64,000 bases of DNA from Nitrosomonas sp. Nm166 (GCF_900112825.1 NZ_FONE01000010.1:18888-82887); one strand, 5' to 3'. Shown: positions 24,171 to 34,853, counted from the first letter of the stretch. The notes: generated by a model from the letters alone, not told the origin. Program-made: numbers and translations.

Positions 24171-27116
24171 ATGAGTAACGATCATATAGTTTCAGAAGAA
24201 TTTCCCAAAATAAATGCACCGATTCATGTCTCAACTATTTTAAGTGAAGGGCAACTAAGTGAACTGTTCGATGAGATAAAAGATTTGATTCAGAGTGTCG
24301 CGCTGAATGGACATTTTCTCTTTGCCAATCGTGCCTGGCGTGAAACACTTGGATACTCAGTGGAAGAAGTGGCAACGCTAAATATCTTTAACATCATTCA
24401 TCCAGATCATCATCTGCATTATCAAAAATTCCTGCAACGTATGATTACCGGTGACGGTGAGAGCGTTGGACTTATTGAGATACCATTCTTATCAAAGGAT
24501 CGGCAGATTATCGTGTTGGAGGGTAATGTAAATCTTTATTCTATAGATAATTTGCCGATCGCCATACGCGGCATATTTCGCAATATTTCTAAGCGTAAAG
24601 CGGTAGAAGCGGAGATTTCGGCACTCAAAGAGAAGCCAGTTGACATCACTTCGCAAAATCGGATGGAAATGGCGCCATGTAATAACGAACAGCTTTTTCG
24701 CGGTCTGACTGAAGTGGCGCCAGTCGGCATCTTTCGTACTGATGCAACGGGTAAATGTCTCTATGTGAATGAACGTTGGTGCAATATTGCGGGTATGGAT
24801 GCCAAGACAGCTTCAGGTTATGGATGGATTGCTGCGATTCACCCCGATGACTGTGCGAGAGTGATGAATGAATGGGACAAGGCGGTGCAATACCACCGGC
24901 AATTCTTGTCTGAATATCGCTTTCAAACCAAGGAACAAATCATTACCTGGATTCTGGGACATGCGCAGGCGGAGCGTGATCAGAATGGCGAATTAGCGGG
25001 TTATGTAGGTACTATTACCGATATCACCGACCAAAAAATGAAAGAAGCTGCACTGGCCGAATCACGTAATTTACTCGAAACCATTATCGATACCGCACCT
25101 GTGCGTATTTTCTGGAAAGACAGAAGCTTACGCTTTCTGGGCTGTAACTCCATGTTTGCCAGGGATGCCGGGGCTAAATCTGTACAGGATGTAATTGGCA
25201 GCGACGATTATCAGTGGAGCTGGAGAGCGCAGGCAGAAAGTTATCGTAACGATGATCAAGTGGTAATCAATTCAGGCATTCCAAAACTTGCTTATGAAGA
25301 ACCGCAGACGACGCCTGATGGGAGGATGATCTGGCTGAGAACTTCCAAAGTGCCTTTGCGTAACGGCCATCAGGAAATCATTGGCGTACTCGGCATCTAT
25401 CAAGATATTACTAAACAAAAAAGGATTTATGAGTCGATGCGCTTGGCGGCGACGATTTATCAATCCAGTAATGAAGCCATCATGGTGACGGATGAGAATG
25501 ATCTGATCATTCATATTAATCCGGCTTTTACGCGTATGACTGGTTATGAGAAAGCGGATGTCGTGGGCAAAAGTCCTGAGATATTCCGGTCAGGGCGGCA
25601 TGATGCAGTTTTTTATCAGGACATCCGACGCAGGCTTCTGAATGAAGATTACTGGCAAGGTGAAATCTGGGATTTGCGCAAGGATGGCACTGCTCACGCC
25701 AAGTGGCTCAATATGAGTGTTATCCGACATCCGGATGGCCGGATTCATTACCATGTTTCGCAGTTTACGGATATCACCGAGAAAAAGAAAAAAGATGAAC
25801 TCATTTTGTCTCAAGCGAATTATGATCAGTTAACCGGCTTGCCCAATCGTAATTTGTTCAAGGATCGATTGGAGAGGAAAATCAAGCAATCGCGCCGTAT
25901 TGGGCAGCCCCTGTCATTGCTGTTTCTAGATTTGGATCATTTTAAGGATATCAATGATACATTAGGACATGACAAAGGTGACGATCTGCTGAGGGAAGTT
26001 GCAGCGCGTATCAAATCTTGTATAACCGGGACAGACACCGTTGCCCGCTTGGGTGGGGATGAATTTGCAGTGATCTTATCAGATTCCGTGAGCAATCAAC
26101 GGGTCGAGCCAATTGCCTCTCATATTATTCAGAACTTGAATAAGCCATTTAATTTTAATCAGAACCGAACAAATTATCATATTTCCACCAGCATTGGTAT
26201 CGCCTTCTATCCACAAGATGGAGCCGATATGAAAAGCTTGATGAAGCATGCAGACCAGGCGATGTATGCAGCGAAATTGGAAGGGCGTAACCGGTTTTGT
26301 TACTTTACACCTTCGATGCAGCGAGAAGCCTATGAAAAAATGGCGTTGATTCATGATCTAAGGGAGGCGAGAGGCAGAAATGAATTGCAGGTTTATTATC
26401 AGCCGATTCTAGAGCTATCTAGCGGACGCCTTATTAAAGCCGAAGCACTGGTGCGCTGGAAGCATTCACGGCGGGGTATGATTAGTCCAACTGTTTTTAT
26501 TCCGCTGGCTGAGGAAAGCGGCTTGATCCTGGAAATTGGCGAGATGGTTTTCAAGCAGTCGATCGCCCTCATCGATCAATGGCAAAAACGGCTGGGTTAT
26601 ATGATTCAAATCAGTGTCAATATGTCGCCAGTTCAATTCAAGTTTATGAACAAATTCAGCTGGCTGGATGAACTAACCCAACTTGGATTGCCCGGCAGTT
26701 GCATCAATGTGGAAATTACTGAAGGCTTGCTGCTAAAAGATTCTGCTATTGTTCAGGAGTATTTGCTGGAGTTTCGTAACAGTGGCATTGAGGTATCTAT
26801 CGATGATTTTGGTACCGGTTTTTCCTCACTTTCTTATCTTAAGAAATTCGATATTGATTATCTTAAAATAGACCATTCTTTTATCAGTCAGTTAATCGAT
26901 AGTGAAACGGATCGCACGCTGGTAGAAGCGATTATTGTGATGGCGCATAAATTAGGTATCAAAACTATTGCTGAAGGTGTGGAAACAAAGGAACAACTGG
27001 ATTTGCTGACTCAGTTTGACTGTGATTATGTGCAAGGCTTTTTTTATTCAGAGCCTATCAAGGGGAAGGCATTTGAGAAACTGCTTTTCGAACAATTGAA
27101 TCGGACTAAGCAATAA
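24171..27116 (+). CDS. PAS(x4)-GGDEF-EAL cyclic-di-GMP turnover protein
   Basis: A 981-residue cytoplasmic sensor with four PAS-like domains (about 30-150, 178-300, 300-425 and 430-545), each closing with a D-I-T or N-I-S element. A diguanylate cyclase domain with RLGGDEF near 625 and a phosphodiesterase domain with KAEALVRW near 755 follow. Both active-site motifs are intact, so it may make or degrade c-di-GMP. The EAL part keeps the DDFGTGFSSLSYL loop. No membrane helices are seen. A close paralogue lies 0.9 kb downstream, with a methyltransferase gene on the other strand between them, suggesting a tandem duplication. Confidence 0.92.
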   Translation: MSNDHIVSEEFPKINAPIHVSTILSEGQLSELFDEIKDLIQSVALNGHFLFANRAWRETLGYSVEEVATLNIFNIIHPDHHLHYQKFLQRMITGDGESVGLIEIPFLSKDRQIIVLEGNVNLYSIDNLPIAIRGIFRNISKRKAVEAEISALKEKPVDITSQNRMEMAPCNNEQLFRGLTEVAPVGIFRTDATGKCLYVNERWCNIAGMDAKTASGYGWIAAIHPDDCARVMNEWDKAVQYHRQFLSEYRFQTKEQIITWILGHAQAERDQNGELAGYVGTITDITDQKMKEAALAESRNLLETIIDTAPVRIFWKDRSLRFLGCNSMFARDAGAKSVQDVIGSDDYQWSWRAQAESYRNDDQVVINSGIPKLAYEEPQTTPDGRMIWLRTSKVPLRNGHQEIIGVLGIYQDITKQKRIYESMRLAATIYQSSNEAIMVTDENDLIIHINPAFTRMTGYEKADVVGKSPEIFRSGRHDAVFYQDIRRRLLNEDYWQGEIWDLRKDGTAHAKWLNMSVIRHPDGRIHYHVSQFTDITEKKKKDELILSQANYDQLTGLPNRNLFKDRLERKIKQSRRIGQPLSLLFLDLDHFKDINDTLGHDKGDDLLREVAARIKSCITGTDTVARLGGDEFAVILSDSVSNQRVEPIASHIIQNLNKPFNFNQNRTNYHISTSIGIAFYPQDGADMKSLMKHADQAMYAAKLEGRNRFCYFTPSMQREAYEKMALIHDLREARGRNELQVYYQPILELSSGRLIKAEALVRWKHSRRGMISPTVFIPLAEESGLILEIGEMVFKQSIALIDQWQKRLGYMIQISVNMSPVQFKFMNKFSWLDELTQLGLPGSCINVEITEGLLLKDSAIVQEYLLEFRNSGIEVSIDDFGTGFSSLSYLKKFDIDYLKIDHSFISQLIDSETDRTLVEAIIVMAHKLGIKTIAEGVETKEQLDLLTQFDCDYVQGFFYSEPIKGKAFEKLLFEQLNRTKQ

Positions 27117-27154
27117 AACCCATCAGAGTCGCCCATCATTTATCTGCCTTCATA

Positions 27155-27814
27155 TCATAGGGCAGTCTTTAGTAAAAAAATATTCTCTTGCAGTCGACTC
27201 AAGCCGCGCTCTATAAAGCGTGGATTCTGTGCAAGCACATCCTGTTGTGTTAACAGCTTGATTTCAGCGTGTAACTGGTACAGCGTAACGACCTCATCTA
27301 CAGAAACCGAAAAGGGCGGACCTGACATTTCAGAAGCGGGATAATCCAGCGTAATGAGTAAGATCTGCACTGCCGGTGGCAGTATGTGCAACAGATGATG
27401 TACATATTGTTTGCGCATTTCTGACGGTAACGCAATGAATGCTGCGCGATCGTATACCGCACCGATTTCTGCCAGATGATTGTTATCCAGAGCAAAAAAG
27501 TCACCACATAGGATGTGTATATTATTTGCTTCGAGATGAATGAATTTTTTATTGATAGTGCATTGTGGCGTATGACCGCTTTCTCTAAAAAATGCTTGTG
27601 CTGCAAGATGGCTTAATTCAACACCCAGCACCTTATGACCTTGTTCATGAAGCCAAAGCATATCGCGGCTTTTCCCACATAGCGGCACAAATACTCTACT
27701 GTTTTGAACAGGATGTAATCGCTGCCAATATTCACGCAAATAGGGATTAATCGCGCTTTGATGAAAGCCAATATCTCCCCATTTCCATCGATCCAGCCAA
27801 TATTCTTTTTTCAT
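27155..27814 (-). CDS. tpm: Thiopurine S-methyltransferase family protein
   Basis: A 219-residue S-adenosylmethionine-dependent methyltransferase of the TPMT type. The start MKKEYWLDRWKWGDIGFHQ and FVPLCGKSRDMLWLHEQGHKVLGVELS are characteristic, as is VYDRAAFIALPSEMRKQYVHHL. In bacteria the family methylates tellurite, selenium compounds or thiopurines; the natural substrate here is unknown. The length is normal. It sits inverted between the two PAS-GGDEF-EAL paralogues. Confidence 0.9.
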   Translation of the reverse strand: MKKEYWLDRWKWGDIGFHQSAINPYLREYWQRLHPVQNSRVFVPLCGKSRDMLWLHEQGHKVLGVELSHLAAQAFFRESGHTPQCTINKKFIHLEANNIHILCGDFFALDNNHLAEIGAVYDRAAFIALPSEMRKQYVHHLLHILPPAVQILLITLDYPASEMSGPPFSVSVDEVVTLYQLHAEIKLLTQQDVLAQNPRFIERGLSRLQENIFLLKTAL

Positions 27815-27999
27815 CTAAAGTATCGTGAGCTTATCAAAAAATATATTCATAGCCCTTTATGTTACCTGAGCATGGCAATTACAAATGTAGCTTTTTTGTA
27901 ACAAGTCACTTAAAGACTGCAAATAGTGAGGCGCAGCTATTGCCATGCATAAGCATTTGTGTGTAAAAGTACTGATGAGAGAGATGGTGAACAAAAATC

Positions 28000-30933
28000 A
28001 TGTCATCAAAAGATCAAATTAAAACAGATCGGCTGGAAATATCAATTTCATCCTCGACTGAGTATCCGCTCAACTCAGCGGCAAATGCTATGGTAAGTTC
28101 TCTAGAAAAAAAAATTAGCCAGCTAGAAGAAATTTTTAATCATGTGGATGCGTACATTTGTACGAAGGGTGGGGTAGAGCGCTATCGTTATGATGACCAG
28201 AATGTTCTAAACCTGCTTGGTGCATTCATTGAATACATGATCGACCATAAAAATAAGCAGTTTCTTAACTCAGCATTATCAAATAACTTGATACTCAATG
28301 ACAACCCCGTTATTGAGTTAGAACAAACAATCAAATGTGAAAAAAGAAGTGCCCCCAAGCCATCGGATGAAAGGCGGATCTTCTGTACTGTCAATAGGCC
28401 GACACACCATGATCAAGATCAGATCATGGGCGAGTTTGGGGGTTCTATTGGTCTCGCCGAGCACAAACTGGCGGAGAATATGTGGCATTTTCATAGAGAG
28501 ATGTTATGGGATCTGCCCATCGGGATATGCCTTATTCGTGCCAATGATAAACAAATTGTTTATTTGAATTCGCGTTTTGAAACCAGCGTTGGTTATGAGG
28601 CTGAAGAACTGCTAGGTCAGCATATCAGTGTAGTAAAGGTATCCACCTTCGACGGCCCACTGATAACCGCCAGCTCAGTCATGGCTGAACTTGAGCGAGC
28701 CGGAAAATGGACTGGGAAAGTACATAGCATTCAAAAGAATGGGACGGCCTTTGGATGTTATGCAATGGTCTTTACTTTTAATCATCCGCTACTTGGAAAA
28801 ACCTGGGTTTTGGCGCTCATTGATAACACTGAGCACAAACGGGCAGAAGACATGTTGCACTTCAGCTGGCAACGCTTATCTCTGGCAACGCGTACTGCAG
28901 GCATTGGTATCTGGGAATGGGATATCGTGCTGGATAAACTGATTTGGGATGAGCAGATGTTTGCGTTATATGGTATTTCTCAGGATAACTTCCTTGCCAG
29001 ATACATGACTTGGCGTACCAGCATTCATCCGGAAGACCGGCAGCAAGTAGAGAAAAGAATCCAACTGGCATTGCGCGGAAAAAAGGATTTCAATATTGAA
29101 TTCCGTGTTTGCAGACCGGATGGGACTATCCGCTGTATTCATGCGATTGCCACGATACTCTATGATGCTTCCGGACAGCCGATACGCATGATAGGTACTA
29201 ACTGGGATATTACCAGTCTCAGGCAGACTTATGATTCCATGCTACTGGCTGATGCGATTTATCAGGCCAGTGGTGAAGCCATCATGGTAACCGATGAGCA
29301 TAACCTGATAAAACACGTGAACCCTGCTTTTACCCGATTGACCGGCTATAAGTTGTCAGAAGTAATTGGTAAAAATCCGCGGATTTTTAGTTCGGGGCGT
29401 CATGATAAAGCCTTTTATCATGAAATGTGGAGGGATATCAAAAGAAAAAAGCATTGGCAAGGCGAAATCTGGGGACTGCACCGAGATGGTACGGTTCGTG
29501 CCAGATGGCTAAATATCAGTGTTATTCATCGTCCATCCGGTCATATCTATGGTTATGTCGCCCAATTTTCTGATATTACCGAAAAAAAGCAGAAAGAGGA
29601 GCTCATCTTATTTCAGGCCAATTTCGATCAACTGACCATGCTGCCCAACCGTCTTTTATTCAAAGACCGGCTGGACCAGGAAACCCGAAAATCTCACCGC
29701 AGTGGTCAGTTGCTGTCAGTGATATTTCTCGACTTGGATCATTTCAAGGATATTAATGACACACTGGGCCATGCTGCAGGAGACCAATTACTCAAGGAAG
29801 TCGGACAGCGTATCAAGTCATGTGTGCGCGATACTGATACCGTCGCTCGTCTTGGTGGAGATGAGTTTGCAATCATCTTATCCAACATTGACGTCAGGCG
29901 CCACGTCGAAAAAATTGCCAAGCATATTATTCATGAGCTGAATAAACCATTCAATCTTCTGACTGACCAGGTCGACTATCACATTTCTACCAGTATCGGT
30001 ATTGTTTTTTATCCAGAAGATGGCAGTGATATAGAAAGCTTAATGAAGCATGCAGACCAGGCCATGTATGCAGCGAAACAGGGAGGACGTGATCGTTTTT
30101 GTTACTTCACACCTTCTCTACAGCAAAAAGCCAATGAAAAAATGATTCTTACCAATGATCTCAGAAAAGCGTTGGAACGTAAGGAATTGCATGTTTATTA
30201 TCAACCTATTCTGGATTTAACTCGCGAGCGCATTATTAAAGCTGAAGCTTTATTACGCTGGAAGCACCCTCACCGTGGCATGGTCAGTCCGCATATTTTT
30301 ATTCCCTTGGCAGAAGAAAGTGGCTTAATTGTGGAAATAGGCGAATGGGTGCTTGATCAATCGATTGCACATATTCAGCAATGGTTTAGCCGCTTTGGCT
30401 ATATTATTCAGGTGAGTATCAACAAATCACCGATTCAGTTTCAAGAGATAGATATAAAATCAAACTGGCATGAGAGGCTCATTCAGCACGGTTTGCCGGG
30501 TAATTGCATTAATGTGGAAATTACTGAAGGATTATTATTAAGGAGCTCTTCCACAGTACAGAACTCCTTGCTGGAATTCCGCAATAAAGGCATTGAAGTT
30601 TCTATCGATGACTTTGGTACTGGTTTCTCATCGCTATCTTATCTGAAGGAATTCGATATCGATTATATTAAAATAGACCGCTCCTTTATCAGCAATCTGA
30701 GCAACAACGCAACTGATCGCGCATTGGTTGAGGCCATTATTGTGATGGCGCATAAACTGGATATCAAGACTATTGCCGAGGGCGTGGAAACCAATGCACA
30801 ACAGGATTTATTGATTCATTTCGACTGTGACTACGTGCAAGGTTTTCTTCACTCTCCTCCTGTTCCTGTAGAAGAATTCGAAAGATTGATTGTTCAGCAA
30901 CAGGATCAGGGATATCAGGGATATTTGATCTGA
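28000..30933 (+). CDS. PAS-GGDEF-EAL cyclic-di-GMP turnover protein (paralogue)
   Basis: A 977-residue relative of the protein at 24171. The first 165 residues are different and include a short coiled segment (SSLEKKISQLEEIF). PAS-like domains follow at about 170-285, 295-405 (with GIGIWEWDI, a PAS_3-type start) and 415-530. Then come GGDEF (RLGGDEF near 616) and EAL (KAEALLRW near 746). Both catalytic motifs are intact. From the last PAS onward the two proteins are strikingly similar, while the sensory halves differ. That points to duplication followed by a change of input. Confidence 0.92.
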   Translation: MSSKDQIKTDRLEISISSSTEYPLNSAANAMVSSLEKKISQLEEIFNHVDAYICTKGGVERYRYDDQNVLNLLGAFIEYMIDHKNKQFLNSALSNNLILNDNPVIELEQTIKCEKRSAPKPSDERRIFCTVNRPTHHDQDQIMGEFGGSIGLAEHKLAENMWHFHREMLWDLPIGICLIRANDKQIVYLNSRFETSVGYEAEELLGQHISVVKVSTFDGPLITASSVMAELERAGKWTGKVHSIQKNGTAFGCYAMVFTFNHPLLGKTWVLALIDNTEHKRAEDMLHFSWQRLSLATRTAGIGIWEWDIVLDKLIWDEQMFALYGISQDNFLARYMTWRTSIHPEDRQQVEKRIQLALRGKKDFNIEFRVCRPDGTIRCIHAIATILYDASGQPIRMIGTNWDITSLRQTYDSMLLADAIYQASGEAIMVTDEHNLIKHVNPAFTRLTGYKLSEVIGKNPRIFSSGRHDKAFYHEMWRDIKRKKHWQGEIWGLHRDGTVRARWLNISVIHRPSGHIYGYVAQFSDITEKKQKEELILFQANFDQLTMLPNRLLFKDRLDQETRKSHRSGQLLSVIFLDLDHFKDINDTLGHAAGDQLLKEVGQRIKSCVRDTDTVARLGGDEFAIILSNIDVRRHVEKIAKHIIHELNKPFNLLTDQVDYHISTSIGIVFYPEDGSDIESLMKHADQAMYAAKQGGRDRFCYFTPSLQQKANEKMILTNDLRKALERKELHVYYQPILDLTRERIIKAEALLRWKHPHRGMVSPHIFIPLAEESGLIVEIGEWVLDQSIAHIQQWFSRFGYIIQVSINKSPIQFQEIDIKSNWHERLIQHGLPGNCINVEITEGLLLRSSSTVQNSLLEFRNKGIEVSIDDFGTGFSSLSYLKEFDIDYIKIDRSFISNLSNNATDRALVEAIIVMAHKLDIKTIAEGVETNAQQDLLIHFDCDYVQGFLHSPPVPVEEFERLIVQQQDQGYQGYLI

Positions 30934-31077
30934 TAGAACGACAGTTAAACATGCCCGGGCTGTATCATTCCATTAAGCCCAATCTCAAGCCTATCTTTTT
31001 TCATCAGAACTCGATTCAAAACTGCAGTGGGATAGAATACGGGCATCTTTATACTTAATAATTTACCAAGTTAGCCT

Positions 31078-32277
31078 ATGAATTTTATTGGTTGTTGCCT
31101 GCTGCGACTGTTGTCATGCATCATTCCGATAGTTCTCGCAGGCTGTGTATCGCCGATAGCGCTGAATCGTGCTGTTATTGCTTACGATGAAGCGGTTACC
31201 AATGCCGCATCTCAGCAGTTATTGATCAATATTGTGCGTGCGCATCATCGTCAACCTGTTCATTTCACTGGCGTTTCAAATATTGCTGCAACCTTCAATT
31301 TTCAGGCAAACGCGGGAGCAGCGCCTGCAGCGGGTGGGCTTGCCGGAGCATCGATGGTGCCAGTTTTTGGCGGAAGTGTTGCTGAAAGTCCAACCATCAG
31401 TATTGTTCCGATCGAAGGAGAAGAATTCACCAGGCGGCTTTTGACGCCATTTTCACAAAACAAACTGATATTGCTGCTGCGTCAGCGTTTCGATGTCGAC
31501 CTCTTGTTAAGAATGATAGCGCAGGAAGTACGGTTAACGAATTCTGAACAATATAGCGTCTATCACAACAGTCCAATGGATAAAACCGGTTATGAGATGT
31601 TCCGCCGTGTGGTCCTGCACCTTTCGGCGATTCAGGATCACAACAAACTGTATGCGGAACCGCTGCCACTCATATACACCTGGATCATCCCGGCTGGTTC
31701 TATTGCGCCGGATGGCTTTCAGGCGCTGCAAAAAGAATTTATCGTGCATTACAATCCCAACGATAATACCTATACACTACGTAAACAAGTCGCTGGGCCG
31801 ATTCTGATTACTAACTATGATCCCAATACCTTATCCCATGAAGAGCAAGAAAGCTTGCGGAGACAGTTGGAAAACCGGAGTGACAGCGATATCGCTTTTG
31901 ATATCCGATCCGGTCATTACGGCGGAGAATGGCCGATAAGCGGTGTTTTTCGGCTCAGGAGTTTTCACTCGATTCTCAGTTTTCTTGGAAAAGCGCTTGG
32001 TGATGAACTGGAATATTATGTTGAGAAAGATTCACGAACACCGCCCATACTCAGAGACGAGAATCCTGACCTGACCATAGAATTTGTGGTTTCCAGCATT
32101 CCCCCTGCGGATGTTGATTTTTCAACCCGCTGGAGTGGCCGGTTTTACGCTGTTAATACAGCGGGAGCACATGCGCGCTGGAACCGGGATGCCTTTCAGT
32201 TATTGTTTCTCCTGTTTCAAATGACCGTCACCGACATTCCGCGTGTCGGCGTGCCAAGTATTACAATTGCCAAATAG
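31078..32277 (+). CDS. Outer-membrane lipoprotein of unknown function
   Basis: A 399-residue protein with a classic lipoprotein signal: hydrophobic leader and LAGC lipobox at Cys22. The mature part begins with SPIALNRAVIAYDEAVTNA and QQLLINIVRAHHRQPVHFTGVSNI, a pattern I recall from uncharacterised proteobacterial lipoproteins. An Ala/Gly-rich segment follows, then a mixed alpha/beta region without catalytic motifs. Function unknown. It stands alone, downstream of the second c-di-GMP gene by 144 bp. Confidence 0.75.
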   Translation: MNFIGCCLLRLLSCIIPIVLAGCVSPIALNRAVIAYDEAVTNAASQQLLINIVRAHHRQPVHFTGVSNIAATFNFQANAGAAPAAGGLAGASMVPVFGGSVAESPTISIVPIEGEEFTRRLLTPFSQNKLILLLRQRFDVDLLLRMIAQEVRLTNSEQYSVYHNSPMDKTGYEMFRRVVLHLSAIQDHNKLYAEPLPLIYTWIIPAGSIAPDGFQALQKEFIVHYNPNDNTYTLRKQVAGPILITNYDPNTLSHEEQESLRRQLENRSDSDIAFDIRSGHYGGEWPISGVFRLRSFHSILSFLGKALGDELEYYVEKDSRTPPILRDENPDLTIEFVVSSIPPADVDFSTRWSGRFYAVNTAGAHARWNRDAFQLLFLLFQMTVTDIPRVGVPSITIAK

Positions 32278-32356
32278 ATTTCTTGAATCAAGTCAAAATG
32301 CAGATTTTTATGATCTTCAAGATGATGGGGATTAAAACCACTTGTACAGATTAGGA

Positions 32357-33481
32357 TTAAGTCCAAGTCATGCTTCGTTCTATTAACCAAATGAATGCAA
32401 CGAATGCAATCATCAGAGAACCAAAGTTAAGAATAAACCGCTGGTAAAACCAGGAGCGGCGAACCCAAAATGCCAGTGGAGTAAATATGCCCACAATCAC
32501 GACTTGTCCTATTTCTACACCAAGATTAAATCCAGCCAACGCCAGCGCCAATGATTTTTGTGGAAGGTCAAAATCAATAAGAACAGACGCAAATCCAAGC
32601 CCGTGAATTAAGCCAAAAATAAATGTGATGACCCATAAACGGGTTTGAATAATCGGATAGAGGTTATGGAGAGCAACAATGAGAACAGATGCGGCAATGG
32701 CCGATTCTACCCAGCGTGAAGGAAGACTCACGAATCCAAGAACAGCCAAGCTTAAAGTGATGGAATGAGCAAGTGTAAAGGCCGTGACGATTTTGAATAC
32801 TTCCCAAAATGCTAGGCGAAAAGATTGTTGAGGATACCAGCGCCCTGCTTTCCACTGTAAAACAGCAGGTAAAAGAAGGCTAATCAAAAAAAGAATATGA
32901 TCGTAGCCAATCCAGATATGCCATACACCTTCTCGCCCAAATTGGATAAATTCATGCCAAGAAGAGCTTTTGTTTAAATTGAGACGAATTGTTTGGTGTT
33001 CAGGGCTGAAAATTCCGGTTTGCACCTGCTCATCGTAAGCAACTTGAAGCAATCCCCGATGAAGCAAGTCTAAATCGAATAGTAAACTGTATTCTATTTC
33101 AAATATACTCACGGTTTCAGGACAAGTCACCGTGAAGTGGAGAACTGCATAAGCTCCGTCAGTGTGATGATCGACAAGATGGTCAGGAAGATTGCTCCAG
33201 CATTTAGCACCATCTCCTCTTATTTGAAGATGAGTAAATGCATAATTAGTGATGGCTTGATGCCTAACGCGAAGTTCACCCCAAGTAATACGTCTATCAG
33301 CGTCTTCATCTAATCCGATGGCATAATCGAGATCACGTAGCGCGATGTCCCATCGCCCTTGAATAATTCCATCATTAATCTCGAACCGTAAATAACTATC
33401 GCTTGCCTTGTGTGCAACTGTAATTTCTGAAAATATAGCCAGTAAAATACCGATGAGAATGAAAATAATCGGTTGTTTCAT
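32357..33481 (-). CDS. HupE/UreJ-family membrane protein
   Basis: A 374-residue protein starting MKQPIIFILIGILLAIF, a signal sequence ending near TVAHK. The periplasmic half (about 25-190) includes a short EF-hand-like GLDEDADRRITWGEL. The C-terminal half has six membrane helices with the HupE/UreJ marks HIWIGYDHILFLISLLLP, FTLAHSITLSLAV and FIFGLIHGLGFASVL, rich in intramembrane His as expected for a metal transporter (nickel or other). I start it at 33481 because that ATG overlaps the stop of the upstream TPR gene (ATGA), giving coupled translation. A longer frame to 33541 would lack this. Confidence 0.85.
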   Translation of the reverse strand: MKQPIIFILIGILLAIFSEITVAHKASDSYLRFEINDGIIQGRWDIALRDLDYAIGLDEDADRRITWGELRVRHQAITNYAFTHLQIRGDGAKCWSNLPDHLVDHHTDGAYAVLHFTVTCPETVSIFEIEYSLLFDLDLLHRGLLQVAYDEQVQTGIFSPEHQTIRLNLNKSSSWHEFIQFGREGVWHIWIGYDHILFLISLLLPAVLQWKAGRWYPQQSFRLAFWEVFKIVTAFTLAHSITLSLAVLGFVSLPSRWVESAIAASVLIVALHNLYPIIQTRLWVITFIFGLIHGLGFASVLIDFDLPQKSLALALAGFNLGVEIGQVVIVGIFTPLAFWVRRSWFYQRFILNFGSLMIAFVAFIWLIERSMTWT

Positions 33482-34674
33482 AACAACTCTTTCGCGAGTT
33501 TCGCAAGTTGCACATCTTCTAAATTTACGGACATTAGCCAATCTAATACGGGTTGTGCCGCAGATCGATCATTGTTTTTAAGCGCAGCTTCCAGAAGTAT
33601 TCGCGCATCCCAGGGTTCTCGCTGGATATGCCAGTTTTTCTGAGCCAATTCCAAAGCTTGTTTAGGTTGATGCAAGAGATGCAGTGTAAAACGAGACTCA
33701 TCTCGAAGGTGCTGAGCTTCCTCTCGCATTCTATTGGCTGCAAAGCGGGTTTTAAGTTCTTCAATATACTTTTCATACGTAGGGGCTTGGATTTGTTGTT
33801 CTGCAAGCGCTAAACGCAACAGTAGCCCATCATGCTGGGTCATATGTTTAAGTAGAGTTTGCACTTCCTTCGTTCTACCTTGATCCAACAAAAAATCGCA
33901 GTAAGCGCCTAATAAATAAACATCTCTTCGATCAACAGCAAAGGCAGCCTTGAAATATTGCTCAGCTTCTGAATTTTTCCCGAGACGTGTAGCCGTCTCA
34001 GCAAGGATTGTTAACGCCCACAGTTTTTCCTGGGGTGCCGAAACAGCGTCATTCTCGACAATTTTCTGTAAGGCAAGATAACTCTTCTGTGCATTGCCAT
34101 TCAAACTTGCGACATTCGCTATACATGATATTGCTATCAAAGCGCCACTCAGCCGGAGTAAGGGAAGACAACTTTGATGAGCATCCTGATAATGCCCACG
34201 TACTTGGTGGATGACCGATTGTGTAAGCCATGCTTGGGAGTTATTGGGTTGAATCTGAAGAACTTGATGAAGGTCATTGAGAGCGAGATTAAAATCATGT
34301 CGACGTTGACGAAGGATCGCGCGCAAAAGAAGCACTTCTGGAGGGGGTTGAGCCATATTCCACCAAGGCTGGAGTGCAGCCTGGGCATAACCATCATAAC
34401 GGGGATCTGCCATTGTGTGGCCTATTTGAAGATACTTTTGTGCAAGCTCCACAGCAAGTGCTAAATCAGTTGGAGTGTTCGACAGCTTGTTTCGCAGTTG
34501 ACGCAATTCTTGAATATCGGAATTTCCTGATGCAGGAAGTGTTTCCAAAACAATGGAATCATTATTAGGAATATAGGGTTCTGCATAAATAATAGAAGCA
34601 GATAAAATCTGATATGTGATAGCCCAACTTATTAAAAAAAGGAATTTCTGAAAATGATTATCAAAAACTACCAT
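33478..34674 (-). CDS. Exported TPR-repeat protein
   Basis: A 398-residue protein with a signal peptide (hydrophobic residues 10-30, ending IIYAEP) and TPR-like helical repeats, seen as LLLRAILRQRRHDFNLALNDLHQVLQ, AWLTQSVIHQVRGHYQDA and AETATRLGKNSEAEQYFKAAF. It probably acts as a periplasmic scaffold. It lies between the DUF4331 gene (204 bp upstream) and the HupE/UreJ gene (4-bp overlap), and the trio is likely a functional unit for an exported, possibly metal-related complex. No enzymatic motif is present. Confidence 0.8.
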   Translation of the reverse strand: MVVFDNHFQKFLFLISWAITYQILSASIIYAEPYIPNNDSIVLETLPASGNSDIQELRQLRNKLSNTPTDLALAVELAQKYLQIGHTMADPRYDGYAQAALQPWWNMAQPPPEVLLLRAILRQRRHDFNLALNDLHQVLQIQPNNSQAWLTQSVIHQVRGHYQDAHQSCLPLLRLSGALIAISCIANVASLNGNAQKSYLALQKIVENDAVSAPQEKLWALTILAETATRLGKNSEAEQYFKAAFAVDRRDVYLLGAYCDFLLDQGRTKEVQTLLKHMTQHDGLLLRLALAEQQIQAPTYEKYIEELKTRFAANRMREEAQHLRDESRFTLHLLHQPKQALELAQKNWHIQREPWDARILLEAALKNNDRSAAQPVLDWLMSVNLEDVQLAKLAKELL

Positions 34675-34833
34675 CTATCATCTGCCCAAAAAGAGAAAAA
34701 GGTTAGCGAATAGGCTCTCGAGGACTTCGATGAATAAATGGTTTTTTTGAATAAATGGTAGAGAATCGTTATGCAACCAATTGATAAGTTTTTAATTATA
34801 TTTGACATTATTGTCAATTCGATACTCTATTTG

Positions 34834-34853
34834 CTCACCTCTCAGGAGGTGAG
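34834..34853. other. Hairpin between DUF4331 and TPR genes
   Basis: CTCACCTC-TCAG-GAGGTGAG forms a perfect eight-base-pair stem. It lies just behind the DUF4331 stop on the minus strand and has no following T-run. It may protect the upstream transcript or attenuate read-through into the TPR-HupE pair. Confidence 0.45.

Noticed and set aside
32357..33481. Urease or hydrogenase accessory locus
   Set aside because: The HupE/UreJ similarity alone is not enough; no urease or hydrogenase structural or maturation gene is nearby.
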